Shown piece after piece: positions 8,816 through 17,901 of a DNA stretch of 64,000 bases. Position 1 is the stretch's first letter; every line of letters starts with the position of its first letter. The translations under genes and the position numbers were made by a program. The notes under the pieces are model-generated. The model was given only the letters and a program-made list of their open reading frames with translations, ran no database searches and was not told the origin of the DNA. Source of the stretch: Novosphingobium sp. GTDB lineage: Bacteria; Pseudomonadota; Alphaproteobacteria; Sphingomonadales; Sphingomonadaceae. Location: the NCBI RefSeq assembly GCF_030696665.1, contig NZ_JAUYRV010000053.1, positions 62,001 through 126,000 of the forward strand. Direction: 5' to 3'.

Positions 8816-9922
8816 ATGCGTGAAGGAGCGATCTCGATTGTGCTGGCAGGCGATCTCGTGCTCGATGAGCCGGATGCGCCCTACTGGCTGGCCGGGATCG
8901 CTCCGGCGCTGCAGGCGGCAGACCTTGCGGTAGGCCATCTTGAAGTGCCGCATTCGGCGCGCGGGGTTGAGCTGAAAGGCGATGTCCCCGCACCCGCTGC
9001 GCCACCTGAAAACGTGGCAGCGATTGCGGCTGCGGGGTTTCACCTGCTCAGCCTTGCCGGAAACCACATTGCCGATTGCGGAGCGGACGGCATCGCCGAT
9101 ACGCTGATCCTGATGGCAGCGGCCGGGCTGAACGGCACCGGCGCAGGGCTGACTTTGGCGCAGGCGCGCACGCCCGTTGTCGTGGAACGCGGTGGCCTGA
9201 ACATCGGCCTGCTCAGCTACAACTGCGTGGGGCCGGAGATTTCGTGGGCGACTGAAACCAGTGCCGGTTGCGCTTACTTGCGGATCGAAACGGCGGATGC
9301 TTCGCCCATCGCCCCCGCCGCCAATCTTGAGTGTGTGACCGACAAAGCGCTCGCCACCGTGAAAGGCGACATTGCCGCGCTGAAAGCCAAGGCCGATTTC
9401 GTGATGGTCGCGCTGCACAAAGGCATCGTCCACACCCCCGCGCGGCTCGCCCCCTATGAGCGCGCAATCAGCCACGCCGCCATCGATGCGGGCGCAGATG
9501 TGGTGATTGGCCACCACGCTCACATCGTGCGCGGCATCGAATTTCATCGCGGCAAGCCCATCTTCCACGGCCTTGGCAACGGCTGCGTCGTCACCGGCGC
9601 GCTCAGCCCCGCGCAGGATCACCCCGCCCGCCGCGAATGGGCAGAGCGGCGCAAGACCCTGTTCGGGTTCGAACCGGACCCGGCCTACACACTGGCCCCG
9701 TTCCACCCAGAGGCCGTCAATGCCATGTTGGGCCGGTTGACGCTGCACCCAGACGGCAGCGTCGATGTGAGCATCGTGCCGGTCGATGTGCTGGCACCGG
9801 GTCGCCCTGTGCTGGCCGAAGGAGAGAGAAAAGAGGCCGTGGCCCGCTATATCGAACAGATCACCGTGGCCGCCGGGCTTCCCCCCATCACCATCGCCGC
9901 AGACGGGACGGTGATGGCATGA
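8816..9922 (+). CDS. CapA-family metallophosphoesterase-like protein (paralogue 1)
   Basis: A 368-residue protein of the CapA/PgsA-like family with a calcineurin-type metallophosphoesterase fold. Visible elements are an N-terminal AGDLVL (metal Asp), GHLEVP, AGNHIADCG (the Asn-His pair), MVALHKG and VIGHHAHIVRG (metal His). No signal peptide or membrane anchor is seen, unlike capsule-linked CapA, so it is probably cytoplasmic. It sits between the TonB receptor and a TRAP permease whose gene it overlaps (ATGA), and no capsule or polyglutamate synthase gene is nearby. A catabolic role, such as hydrolysing an amide or phospho-ester intermediate, is inference. A second copy is at 21598. Confidence 0.8.
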   Translation: MREGAISIVLAGDLVLDEPDAPYWLAGIAPALQAADLAVGHLEVPHSARGVELKGDVPAPAAPPENVAAIAAAGFHLLSLAGNHIADCGADGIADTLILMAAAGLNGTGAGLTLAQARTPVVVERGGLNIGLLSYNCVGPEISWATETSAGCAYLRIETADASPIAPAANLECVTDKALATVKGDIAALKAKADFVMVALHKGIVHTPARLAPYERAISHAAIDAGADVVIGHHAHIVRGIEFHRGKPIFHGLGNGCVVTGALSPAQDHPARREWAERRKTLFGFEPDPAYTLAPFHPEAVNAMLGRLTLHPDGSVDVSIVPVDVLAPGRPVLAEGERKEAVARYIEQITVAAGLPPITIAADGTVMA

Positions 9923-10371
9923 GCGCCCTGCGCACGGCGGTAACGCTCACTGGCGGCATCGCGCTGCTGGCAGCAACCGGCATCGATGCGATCTCGGTCA
10001 TCGGGAGGAATGTGGGCCTGCCATTTCGCGGGTCGATAGAACTGGTCCAAGTGGCCGTGCTTGTCGCCGGAACGCTGGCCCTGCTGGTGGCCACGGTGGA
10101 CCGGTCCCACGCCAAAGTTCATCTGCTGGTAGACCGCATGAGCGAGACTGCGCGGCGCTTGCTTGACCGCGTGTCCGCCCTGCTGGGCGCGGTGTTCTTT
10201 GCCGCGCTACTGGCAGGCTCGGTCTGGCTGATGGCCGATCTGTGGGACGGGCATGAGCAGAGCGAAGTCGTCGGCGTATCTTGGCGCGCCATGCGCCTTT
10301 TCGCCAACGTGGTGCTCGCGGCCATCGTCCTTGCGCTGCTGGGACAAGCTTTCCGGAGGCGGAAGCCATGA
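9919..10371 (+). CDS. TRAP transporter small membrane subunit (DctQ type)
   Basis: A 150-residue protein with four predicted membrane helices (about 8-30, 42-60, 88-108 and 122-142), the size and layout of DctQ. The ATG at 9919 overlaps the CapA-like stop and the gene ends in an ATGA overlap with the large permease gene. It couples the binding protein and the large subunit of a sodium- or proton-driven uptake system for carboxylates. The matching binding-protein gene lies 4.3 kb further on at 15938, with CoA-enzyme genes in between. Confidence 0.85.
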   Translation: MSALRTAVTLTGGIALLAATGIDAISVIGRNVGLPFRGSIELVQVAVLVAGTLALLVATVDRSHAKVHLLVDRMSETARRLLDRVSALLGAVFFAALLAGSVWLMADLWDGHEQSEVVGVSWRAMRLFANVVLAAIVLALLGQAFRRRKP

Positions 10372-11678
10372 TGCTGGCGACGCCCGAAACCGGCCTGATC
10401 GGTGTGCTGATTCTGTTCGCGCTGCTGCTGGCGGGCCTGCCCATCGGCGTGGCGCTCGGCCTTGTGGGCCTTGGCGGCCTGTTCCTCGTGCTGGGGATAG
10501 AGCCGGGGCTGATCAAGGGCGGCGTGGTGCTGGTCGACACGCTCACCCGCTACGAACTCGGCACCCTGCCGCTGTTCATGTTCATGGCGCACCTGTTTTT
10601 CTCGTCCAACGCCAGCCGCGATCTGTTCGATGCGGCAGCCAAAATGGTCGGCCACCGGCGCGGCGGCCTTGCCTATGCGTCGGTCGGCGGCTGTGCGGGG
10701 TTTGGCGCGATCAACGGGTCGAGCCTTGCGACTGCCGCCACCATCGGCCTTGTTGCCCTGCCGGAAATGCGCAAGCGCGGCTATTCCGATGCCCTGGCCA
10801 CCGGCACCGTCGCCGCAGGCGGCACGCTGGGGCAGATGATCCCGCCATCGGGCGCGCTGATCGTGTTCGGGATCATTGCCGAACAGTCAATCGGCAAGCT
10901 GTTCACCGCCGCCATCGTCCCCGGCATCACGCAGGCGCTGCTCTATTGCGCGGTGATCTGGGTGGTAGTGCGCCTGCGCCCCCACGCCGCCCCCGCCAGC
11001 GAACGCGCCACCTGGGCAGATCGGCGCGCTGCGCTGGGCCGGATTGCGGACATGGTACTGCTGATCGCGCTGGTCATCGGCGGCATTGCACTGGGTTGGT
11101 TCAGCCCTTCGGAAGCGGCCTCCATCGGCGCGGCGGGCGCGCTGGCGATTGCCGCATGGCGACGCCGCCTGAACCGTGAAATGCTGATGAAGGCCTTTGA
11201 AGAAACGCTGCGCACCAGCGGCTTGATCCTCATGGTCATCATCGGTGCGCTGGTGTTCTCGGTGTTCATCTCCATCACCGGCGTCACCGATGCAGTGGGC
11301 GCTTGGGTCACCGGCCTTGCGCTTGGCACCGTGCCCACGTTGCTGCTGGTTGCGCTGATCCTGCTCCTGCTCGGCTCGGTGCTCGATGGGCTGGCGCTGA
11401 TGCTGCTGACCACGCCGATCCTGCTGCCGGTGGTGGAGGGCGTAGGCATGTCGGCCATCTGGTTCGGCATTTTCCTGTGCCGCGCGATGGAGATCGGCTT
11501 TGTCCACCCGCCGCTCGGCATGAACCTCTATGTCATTCAGGGCGTGGCCAAGGACGTGAGTATCAACCGCATCTTCAAGGGCGTGATGCCGTTCCTCGCC
11601 AGCGATCTGTTCCACCTGCTCATCATCATCCTGTTCCCCGCGCTGGCGCTGGGACTGCCCGAATTGCTTGGAAATTGA
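10368..11678 (+). CDS. TRAP transporter large permease (DctM type)
   Basis: A 436-residue integral membrane protein with about 12 hydrophobic segments, normal for DctM. Family landmarks include LAGLPIGVALGLVGL near the start, the conserved GQMIPPSGALIVFGI around residues 155-170, and a C-terminal repeat with MEIGFVHPPLGMNLYVIQG. The ATG at 10368 overlaps the DctQ stop. It moves an organic acid across the inner membrane together with the DctQ at 9919 and the DctP at 15938. Next to CoA-transferase genes, the cargo is probably the acid that is then converted to a thioester. Confidence 0.92.
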   Translation: MMLATPETGLIGVLILFALLLAGLPIGVALGLVGLGGLFLVLGIEPGLIKGGVVLVDTLTRYELGTLPLFMFMAHLFFSSNASRDLFDAAAKMVGHRRGGLAYASVGGCAGFGAINGSSLATAATIGLVALPEMRKRGYSDALATGTVAAGGTLGQMIPPSGALIVFGIIAEQSIGKLFTAAIVPGITQALLYCAVIWVVVRLRPHAAPASERATWADRRAALGRIADMVLLIALVIGGIALGWFSPSEAASIGAAGALAIAAWRRRLNREMLMKAFEETLRTSGLILMVIIGALVFSVFISITGVTDAVGAWVTGLALGTVPTLLLVALILLLLGSVLDGLALMLLTTPILLPVVEGVGMSAIWFGIFLCRAMEIGFVHPPLGMNLYVIQGVAKDVSINRIFKGVMPFLASDLFHLLIIILFPALALGLPELLGN

Positions 11679-11680
11679 AG

Positions 11681-12562
11681 ATGCTGTCATACGCCGGACC
11701 CAACCTGCCGCACGATCTGTTCGATGCCACGGGCCGCAACGCCGGGCCGCTCACCTGGAACATAGACCGCGCCATGCCCGCCGCCGACCGCTGGCTGGAA
11801 AGCAAGTTTGCGCCCTGGACCCGCTCGGTGGTGCAGGACTGGGCCGATGGCGCGCTCGATCATCTGGAGGCGGTGGTTTTCACCCGCGCGGATGACAGCG
11901 CGCAGCGGCTCTATTACTACCTTTGCGAACTGCGCCGCGCCGGGTCTATCAAAGGCCCCGAACCGCTGATGCTCGACATCGCCAAGATCGCCCGCGCCAG
12001 CAGCGTGGCCCGCACCGAAGCGGCATTGCGCCAGCTGGGCGAAAGGCTGGACGTCGATGCAGCGGCGCTGTCGGCGGCAATTGCGCAGGGGAATGCGACG
12101 CGGCGCGCAACGACTTCTGCCGAAGCCGGCACAAAACCAGTCGTCCTGATCGCAGGCAGCCCTTTGCCCGATGCACGCCTGCACCGCGTGGCCGAAGCGG
12201 AGGGATGGAGCGCCATTGGCCGCACGTTGGCAGACGAATGGGCAGATCGTGGGCCGGATGTTGACGCGGCGGGTGACCCCTTCGCCGCACTCGCCCGCCA
12301 GCTTAACACCCGCCATCTCGACACGCGCGGGTTCACCAACCGCGCTGAAGCCTTGGCACAGCAGGCGCGCGATGTAGGCGCAAAGGCCGCGCTGCTCTGG
12401 CTGATCGAGGAGGACGATACCACCGTCTGGCACTTACCCGCCCTGCGCGCCGCGCTGGAGGACATGGGCCTGCCGGTGCTGGTCGCCACCCGGCGCGATT
12501 GGTCGTGCCGGGATGGGATCGACCTTGAAATTGCGGCATTTCTGCAGGGAGTTGCCGCATGA
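11681..12562 (+). CDS. 2-hydroxyacyl-CoA dehydratase-like small subunit, cysteine ligands lost
   Basis: A 293-residue protein whose layout matches the HgdA/B, FldB/C, BcrB/C family: an N-terminal YAGPNLPHDLFDATGRN, then FAPWTRS where the family has CPxxRS, then TRADDSAQRLYYY where the family has a CDxxRRLYY-type segment, and a C-terminal DGIDLEIAAFLQGV like the family's gQxxTRIEAFLE. Only two Cys are present (C82 and one near the C-terminus) and neither falls at the usual iron-sulphur positions. The iron-sulphur role therefore appears lost. It starts 2 bp after dctM and overlaps the CoA-transferase gene by 4 bp, so it is probably the partner of the 14643 protein. Alignment is from memory. Confidence 0.65.
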   Translation: MLSYAGPNLPHDLFDATGRNAGPLTWNIDRAMPAADRWLESKFAPWTRSVVQDWADGALDHLEAVVFTRADDSAQRLYYYLCELRRAGSIKGPEPLMLDIAKIARASSVARTEAALRQLGERLDVDAAALSAAIAQGNATRRATTSAEAGTKPVVLIAGSPLPDARLHRVAEAEGWSAIGRTLADEWADRGPDVDAAGDPFAALARQLNTRHLDTRGFTNRAEALAQQARDVGAKAALLWLIEEDDTTVWHLPALRAALEDMGLPVLVATRRDWSCRDGIDLEIAAFLQGVAA

Positions 12563-14646
12563 AGCCGCTTTCCGGCCATCGCGTTGCCGTGCTGGGCAAC
12601 ATGGCAGACCGCGCGCTCGCCCGCTTCCTCGCGTCATTGGGCGCGGAACTTGGCGGGCCGGTGGAGGGGGCGTCGTTCGTGATCGACGATCTCGGCCTTG
12701 AAGCGCTGGAGGGCGTGACGATCCCCGCACGCGCCGTCCACGTTTCGGTCACCGCCTTCGGTTCGGGCGGCCCGCGCTCGGCATGGCAGGGCGGCGAACT
12801 GGTCGCCTCGGCAATGGGCGGGGCGTTGCGCGTGACGGGCGAACCGGGCCTGCCACCGGTCAAGGAAGCCGGGGACGCCTGCACATTCCACGCCGATATG
12901 GTCGCCGCTTCCGGCGCGCTGGCGGCGCACTATGCGCGCGGCACGCACGGTAAAGGCCAGCATGTTGACGTGTCGATCCAGCAGGTCGCTTTCAGCCGCA
13001 ATTTCAACGGCGTACTGGTGTGGCAGTTCGATCAGCGCAAGCTTGTCCGCGTCGGCGGGGCGCTCGCTTACGGCAAGGCCACGGTACGCGCGATCTGGCG
13101 GCTTGCCGATGGCTGGTGCTTCCATTCACTGATGACGGGACGCCTCGGCGCGCCTGCCAATCAGGCGCTGTCTGACTGGATGGATGAGGCCGGTGTGCCC
13201 AACCCGCTGGCAGGCACAGACTGGCTTTCCTACAACCGCTCCACCCTCCCGGCGGAAACCCGCGCCGTGTGGGAAGCGGCCATCGCGGCGTTCTTCCTGT
13301 CCCGCACCAAGCACGAAATCGCCACCGAAGGCCTGCGGCGCGGTATCAACGCCTGCGTGGCGAACGAACCGGCAGACGTGCTGGCCGACCCGCATTTGGC
13401 GGCACGTGGTTTCTTCGATACGGCAGACGGTCTGCCCGAACGCTTCGCCAGCTTCCGCGAGGGAACGGCGCAAGTCGCCGCACCGGCGATCCACACCGGC
13501 ACCCGCCCCGGCCCGCTTTCGGGCGTCAAGGTGCTCGATTTCGCATGGGCGCTGGTGGGGTCCATCACCACCAAGACGCTGGGCGATCTGGGCGCAGAGA
13601 TCGTCAAGATCGAAACCCGCACCCGGCCAGACCTTGCCCGGCTCGATGTGCAGGTGTCCGCATCAAAGCCCGGCAACTGGGACGACAAGCCATGGTTTGC
13701 GCACCTCAACACGTCCAAGCGCAGTGTCTCGCTCAACATGAAAAAGCCCGAAGCGCGCGAACTGATCGATCCGCTGATCGATTGGGCCGATGTGGTGGTG
13801 GAGAATTTCTCCCCCGGCACGATGGCCAAGCTGGGCTTGGACTACGACAGCCTTGCCGCGCGCAATCCCGGCATCGTCATGGTTTCGGGCAGCGTGTTCG
13901 GCCAGACCGGGCCGATGGCGCAGGAATGGGGCGTCGATGGCACTGGCGGCGCACTATCGGGCCGCACGTTCCTCACCGGTTGGGCAGATCGTGACCCGGT
14001 AATCCCCGGCGCAGTGCCGTTCGGTGATGTGATCGTGCCCTATGTCATGGCAGCAGGCGTCGCCGGGGCCTTGCAACATCGCCGCGAAACCGGGCGCGGG
14101 TGCCATATCGATGCGTCGATGTACGAAATCTGCGTGCAGCAGATGCGCGACTACCTGGCGCAAGCCAAGCGTGGCGAACGCCCGCAGCGCATGGGCAATG
14201 CCGATGCGCGCGTGTTCTGGCAGGACGTGCTGCCCGCCGCTGGCGAAGACCGCTGGGTGGCTATTTCGTGCCCTACCGAGGCAGACCACGCAAAGCTGCT
14301 GGCGCTGACTGGCTTGGACGTTGCGGCGTGGACTTCGGCGCGAGAGGATCAGACCATCGCCGCGCAGCTCCAATCCCACGGTATCGCCTGCGGCGTGGTG
14401 CAGGACTGCGAGGACATGATCGAGCGCGATGCCCAGCTGATCGGGCGCGGCGCGCTGGCCATGCTGGATCATCCGCTGCTCGGCCCCTTCGGCCACATCG
14501 CCACGCCGATCCAGTTCTCGCGCGATGCCTTCGCGCCCTTCCGCGCGCCGGGTATGGGTGAGCATGTCACTGAAATCGCGCGTGATCTGTGCGGCCTGAC
14601 CGAGGCCCGGATTGCAGAACTAGACCAGGCAGGAGTTTTCCAGTGA
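12559..14646 (+). CDS. Double-domain class III CoA-transferase (CaiB/BaiF family)
   Basis: A 695-residue protein made of two CaiB-type halves, about 1-310 and 315-695, against about 400 residues for a single-domain enzyme. Each half keeps an Asp at the catalytic position: D106 in AGDACTF and D490 in PFGDVIV. The second half also has the nucleotide-region VKVLDFAWALVGSITTKTLGDLGAEIVKIE. Family members move CoA between carboxylates through an aspartyl anhydride. The gene lies between two dehydratase-like subunit genes, with 4-bp overlaps on both sides. This is the order expected for a FldA/HadA-like module that activates a hydroxyacid before dehydration. The first half is shortened in its N-terminal Rossmann part. 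Confidence 0.9.
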   Translation: MKPLSGHRVAVLGNMADRALARFLASLGAELGGPVEGASFVIDDLGLEALEGVTIPARAVHVSVTAFGSGGPRSAWQGGELVASAMGGALRVTGEPGLPPVKEAGDACTFHADMVAASGALAAHYARGTHGKGQHVDVSIQQVAFSRNFNGVLVWQFDQRKLVRVGGALAYGKATVRAIWRLADGWCFHSLMTGRLGAPANQALSDWMDEAGVPNPLAGTDWLSYNRSTLPAETRAVWEAAIAAFFLSRTKHEIATEGLRRGINACVANEPADVLADPHLAARGFFDTADGLPERFASFREGTAQVAAPAIHTGTRPGPLSGVKVLDFAWALVGSITTKTLGDLGAEIVKIETRTRPDLARLDVQVSASKPGNWDDKPWFAHLNTSKRSVSLNMKKPEARELIDPLIDWADVVVENFSPGTMAKLGLDYDSLAARNPGIVMVSGSVFGQTGPMAQEWGVDGTGGALSGRTFLTGWADRDPVIPGAVPFGDVIVPYVMAAGVAGALQHRRETGRGCHIDASMYEICVQQMRDYLAQAKRGERPQRMGNADARVFWQDVLPAAGEDRWVAISCPTEADHAKLLALTGLDVAAWTSAREDQTIAAQLQSHGIACGVVQDCEDMIERDAQLIGRGALAMLDHPLLGPFGHIATPIQFSRDAFAPFRAPGMGEHVTEIARDLCGLTEARIAELDQAGVFQ

Positions 14647-15941
14647 GCGCCGCTACCACCAACCAGTCGGGCCAGCGCAGCCGCAAGGATCTTGCCTGCA
14701 CCGCCGCCGCCAACGCCTATCAAAAGCAGTTCGGCGCGGACCTGAAGCGCCGCGTAGTGGACGACGGCGAACCCTTTGCCATCGTGCAGGCCGATACTCC
14801 GCACGAAATTTTCCACGTGATGGGTATTCCCATCATCACCAACCAGTGGTGGTCGGCCTATATCTCGGCCAAGCAGCTTTCGAACCACTACTTCGAGGTA
14901 ATGGCGCAGGCCGGATACCCCAAAAACAGCTGCAAATACTGTTCGCTGGGCCTTGCCTGCACGCTGGCGAATGACCCGAAAACCGCGCCGTGGGGCGGCT
15001 TGCCCAAGCCGACCGTGCTGGTGGCGCGCATGACCTGCGATTGCATCCAGCACGTGTTCGGCCAGTGGGCGGATGCGCTGGGCAGTGAATTCTTCCCGAT
15101 GGAAGCGCCTGCATGGGAACATAAGGATCCGCGCTGGTTTGCGCACTCCAAGGACCAGTGGGAACAGGTCTACGACGCAGACCGCATCGCGCTGGCGGTG
15201 TCGGAAATGCGCGATCTGATTGCGCTTCTGGAAAACCGGACGGGGCGGAAGTTCGATGAGGCCAAGCTCCATTACCTGATGGAGCGGATCAACGAACAGG
15301 AAGGCTATATCTGGGAAGCGGCGCAAGCCATTGGAACGGCTCGGCCTTGCCCGGTTTCCATTGCAGAACAGATGCCCAACACGATGATCCCGCAGTGGCA
15401 CCGTGGATCGGACTGGGCGGTGAACCACGCCAAACGTTTCCGCGATGAAGTGATGGAACGGGTCGCTTCCGGCGCGGGTTGTGCCACGCAGGAGAAGATC
15501 CGCCTGATGTGGATTGGCGCTGGCGTGTGGCACGATCCCGGCTTTTATCAAGCACTTGAAGAGCGGATGGGCGCAGTGTTCGTCTGGTCGATGTACATGC
15601 CGTTCGCCGGGCCGCAATATATCCGCGAAGTGCAGGGCCGCCCGATGGAAGCGCTTGCCAGCCGCGTCTGTTCGATGAACGAGGTGCTGCATCTGCCGCC
15701 TTGGATGAACGGGTGGATGACGAGCGAGGCCGAGCGGTGCGGGGTCGATGCCTGCGTCGTGCTGCTGCCACCGGAGAACCGGCTGTCGCAATCGGGCACC
15801 AAGATCACCGCCGAGGCGTTGGAGAAAGCGGGTGTGCCGGTGCTGATGATCGATGCCGACATGGTCGATGCGGGCAACTGGGATCATGACCGCATGGTGG
15901 GTCTTGTAGCGGACTTTCTGGTGCAGCGGGGGCTGGCTTGA
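14643..15941 (+). CDS. 2-hydroxyacyl-CoA dehydratase / benzoyl-CoA reductase-like large subunit
   Basis: A 432-residue homologue of the HgdB/FldC/BcrB family. The GTG start at 14643 overlaps the CoA-transferase stop (GTGA) and is chosen over a longer frame from 14589. Cysteine-rich segments are NSCKYCSLGLAC (C97, C100, C106), MTCDC (C132, C134) and ERCGVDACVV (C366, C371). Two of the three usual iron-sulphur ligand regions seem kept, but the position where the family has its C-terminal Cys (after the DGVI strand) appears to be N379. Known enzymes need an ATP-driven activator (HgdC/FldI/BadF type) and are oxygen-sensitive; no activator gene is in the window. Function may have changed. Confidence 0.75.
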   Translation: MSAATTNQSGQRSRKDLACTAAANAYQKQFGADLKRRVVDDGEPFAIVQADTPHEIFHVMGIPIITNQWWSAYISAKQLSNHYFEVMAQAGYPKNSCKYCSLGLACTLANDPKTAPWGGLPKPTVLVARMTCDCIQHVFGQWADALGSEFFPMEAPAWEHKDPRWFAHSKDQWEQVYDADRIALAVSEMRDLIALLENRTGRKFDEAKLHYLMERINEQEGYIWEAAQAIGTARPCPVSIAEQMPNTMIPQWHRGSDWAVNHAKRFRDEVMERVASGAGCATQEKIRLMWIGAGVWHDPGFYQALEERMGAVFVWSMYMPFAGPQYIREVQGRPMEALASRVCSMNEVLHLPPWMNGWMTSEAERCGVDACVVLLPPENRLSQSGTKITAEALEKAGVPVLMIDADMVDAGNWDHDRMVGLVADFLVQRGLA

Positions 15942-16990
15942 GGCGGCTAGGTGTCATCTATGTGCTTCTAGGTGCACTTCAGACTTTGGTCGTTTCCGGC
16001 TGCGCGCGCCCGGTGGAAAAGGGCGTGACAGAGCTGGTCTACGCCTCGCCCTACAGTCCCAACCACCCCTTTTCGAAGGCGGATCAGGAGTGGATGGCGT
16101 TTGTGGAAAAGCGGTCTGAAGGGCGGTTGAAAGTCAGGCCGGTATGGTCCGGCGCGCTGCTTTCGTCCGATATGTCGATGGAGGAACTGCGCCACGGCGT
16201 GGCCGATATCGGGCTGATTACGCCCATCTACGTGCGCGGCGGCACGCACCTTATCCGCATCCAAGCGGGCTTCTATCAGGGCGCTGACAGCGTGGAATCG
16301 CAGGTTGCGCTCTATCGCTGCATCGCCGCTGAAAACCCACAGGTGGGGCGTGAACTGGCAGGGTTGAAAGTGCTTGCCGTTCAGGGCGGAACGCTGCCCG
16401 GCCTCATCACCGTCAACCGCCCGGTAAAGAGCCTTGCCGACATCAAGGGCCTGCGCATCCGCGCGCCGACCGAGCTGTTGAGCGTGCTGGATTCGCTGGG
16501 TGCGGACCCGGTGAACATGCCGATGGGCGAGGTCTATTCCGCGATGGCCAAGGGCGTGATCGACGGCGTGATTGCGCCGGAGGACACGTTCAAATCGCAG
16601 CATTTTGGCGAAATATCAAAGCACTTCTATCAGATTACCGTGCCGCGCGGGGCGTACCCGGCACGCGCGATGAGCGCGAAGCGGTGGAACACTTTGGCGG
16701 CAGAAGACCGCGCGGTGCTGGAAGAAGGCATCGGCGTTTGGGAAGCGGCGCTTGCGCGGCAAGTGCGCGCGGCGGTGGACAAGGGCGTGCAAGAGGCGGC
16801 GACCTATAAGGTCACATTCACCCCCGCCACTGCGGCGGACCAGCAACGGTTCAACGCGATTTATCTGCGCGATTCAGAGGCCAATGCGCGGGGCCTGCAG
16901 GCTTTCGGCATCGATGGCGAAGCGGCGTTCCGATCAGCCCGCGAGGCAGTGCAGGGTCGGGACCGGATTTCCTGTGGGAGTGGAACATGA
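15938..16990 (+). CDS. TRAP transporter substrate-binding protein (DctP type), lipoprotein
   Basis: A 350-residue periplasmic binding protein. A TTG at 15938 overlapping the previous stop (TTGA) is the likely start. The N-terminus has a lipobox, VVSGC, so the mature protein is probably anchored by C22. The body shows the DctP pattern: ASPYSPNHPFSKADQEWMAFVEKRSEGRLKV, then the carboxylate-binding region with ADIKGLRIRAPTELLSVLDSLGADPVNMPMGEVYSAMAKGVIDG (an Arg clamp near residue 170). It delivers an organic acid to the DctQM proteins encoded at 9919-11678. Separation of the binding-protein gene by three CoA-enzyme genes is unusual. Confidence 0.9.
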   Translation: MRRLGVIYVLLGALQTLVVSGCARPVEKGVTELVYASPYSPNHPFSKADQEWMAFVEKRSEGRLKVRPVWSGALLSSDMSMEELRHGVADIGLITPIYVRGGTHLIRIQAGFYQGADSVESQVALYRCIAAENPQVGRELAGLKVLAVQGGTLPGLITVNRPVKSLADIKGLRIRAPTELLSVLDSLGADPVNMPMGEVYSAMAKGVIDGVIAPEDTFKSQHFGEISKHFYQITVPRGAYPARAMSAKRWNTLAAEDRAVLEEGIGVWEAALARQVRAAVDKGVQEAATYKVTFTPATAADQQRFNAIYLRDSEANARGLQAFGIDGEAAFRSAREAVQGRDRISCGSGT

Positions 16991-17901
16991 AACACGTGAC
17001 GGCGCTTGTCCTGTCGTTGGCGCTGAGCGCCGTGCCGCTGGCTGCCAGTGCGCAAGTGATTGGCGAACCTGCCGGAACCGGCGGATCTCCCGCCGTGGCC
17101 GAGGCGCGCGCCGATGTGCCGGGATACACCGTCTATCGCCCTGCACAGTGGCCCGAAGCGCGGCTGCCGCTGGTGCTTTGGGGGAATGGCGGCTGCCGGA
17201 ACAATGGCCTGTCCGCCAGCCACTTTCTGCGCGAGATTGCCAGCCACGGCTATCTGGTGATCGCCAATGGCGCGCCGCAGGAGGAGCGCCCGGTGCAACC
17301 CGTTCTGCCGCCCGCCAACGGCCCGCGCCCTGCTGGCGCGCCGCCCCCGCGCGTAACGGCGGATGAAACGCAAGTCCGCCAATTGCTTGGCGCGATTGAC
17401 TGGGTGGCGGGGAGCGACCTTGGCCCCCGCGTGGACACTTCGCGCATCGCGGTGATGGGCCATTCCTGCGGCGGATTGCAGGCGCTGGCCGCCGGGGCCG
17501 ATCCGCGCGTCGATGCAGTGGTAGCGTTCAACAGCGGCGTCTATGTGCGCGCCGGATCGGGGCTGAGCGGCGTGGGCATCGCCAAGGACGATCTGAAGAA
17601 GCTGCACACGCCGGTTGCCTATATCCTCGGTGGGCCGGATGACATTGCCTATCCCAACGGGTCTGACGATGTAGCGCGGATTGCGCATGTGCCTGTATTC
17701 TATGCCAATTCCCCGGTAGGCCACGGTGGCACCTTCGGCCTTGCCAATGGCGGGGATTACGGGCGCATCGGCGCGGCCTGGCTCGATTGGCAATTGAAAG
17801 GCAGCAAGGCGGCAGGCGCGATGTTTGCCGGGACCGATTGCGGCCTGTGCAATGACAAGACGTGGACGATTGTCCGCAAGCAGTTCCCGGAGAACCCATG
17901 A
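16987..17901 (+). CDS. Exported alpha/beta hydrolase (dienelactone hydrolase/PET hydrolase-like)
   Basis: A 304-residue exported hydrolase with a signal peptide (cleavage after ASA). The oxyanion-region WGNGGC, the nucleophile elbow GHSCGG and a late His in SPVGHGGTFG give a full Ser hydrolase set; the acid is probably the Asp in GGPDDIAY. A final Cys pair, TDCGLC, may form a disulphide. It is a paralogue of the 20345-21343 protein, with the same GHSCGGLQAL, GGPxDxAxPNG and PVGHGGTF blocks. It overlaps the binding-protein gene and the CoA-transferase gene on either side by 4 bp. It probably acts in the periplasm on an ester whose acid is then imported. Confidence 0.85.
   Translation: MKHVTALVLSLALSAVPLAASAQVIGEPAGTGGSPAVAEARADVPGYTVYRPAQWPEARLPLVLWGNGGCRNNGLSASHFLREIASHGYLVIANGAPQEERPVQPVLPPANGPRPAGAPPPRVTADETQVRQLLGAIDWVAGSDLGPRVDTSRIAVMGHSCGGLQALAAGADPRVDAVVAFNSGVYVRAGSGLSGVGIAKDDLKKLHTPVAYILGGPDDIAYPNGSDDVARIAHVPVFYANSPVGHGGTFGLANGGDYGRIGAAWLDWQLKGSKAAGAMFAGTDCGLCNDKTWTIVRKQFPENP

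Noticed and set aside
14589..14642. Upstream start for the dehydratase-like large subunit
   Set aside because: It lies inside the CoA-transferase gene; the GTG at 14643 makes the GTGA overlap seen throughout the operon.
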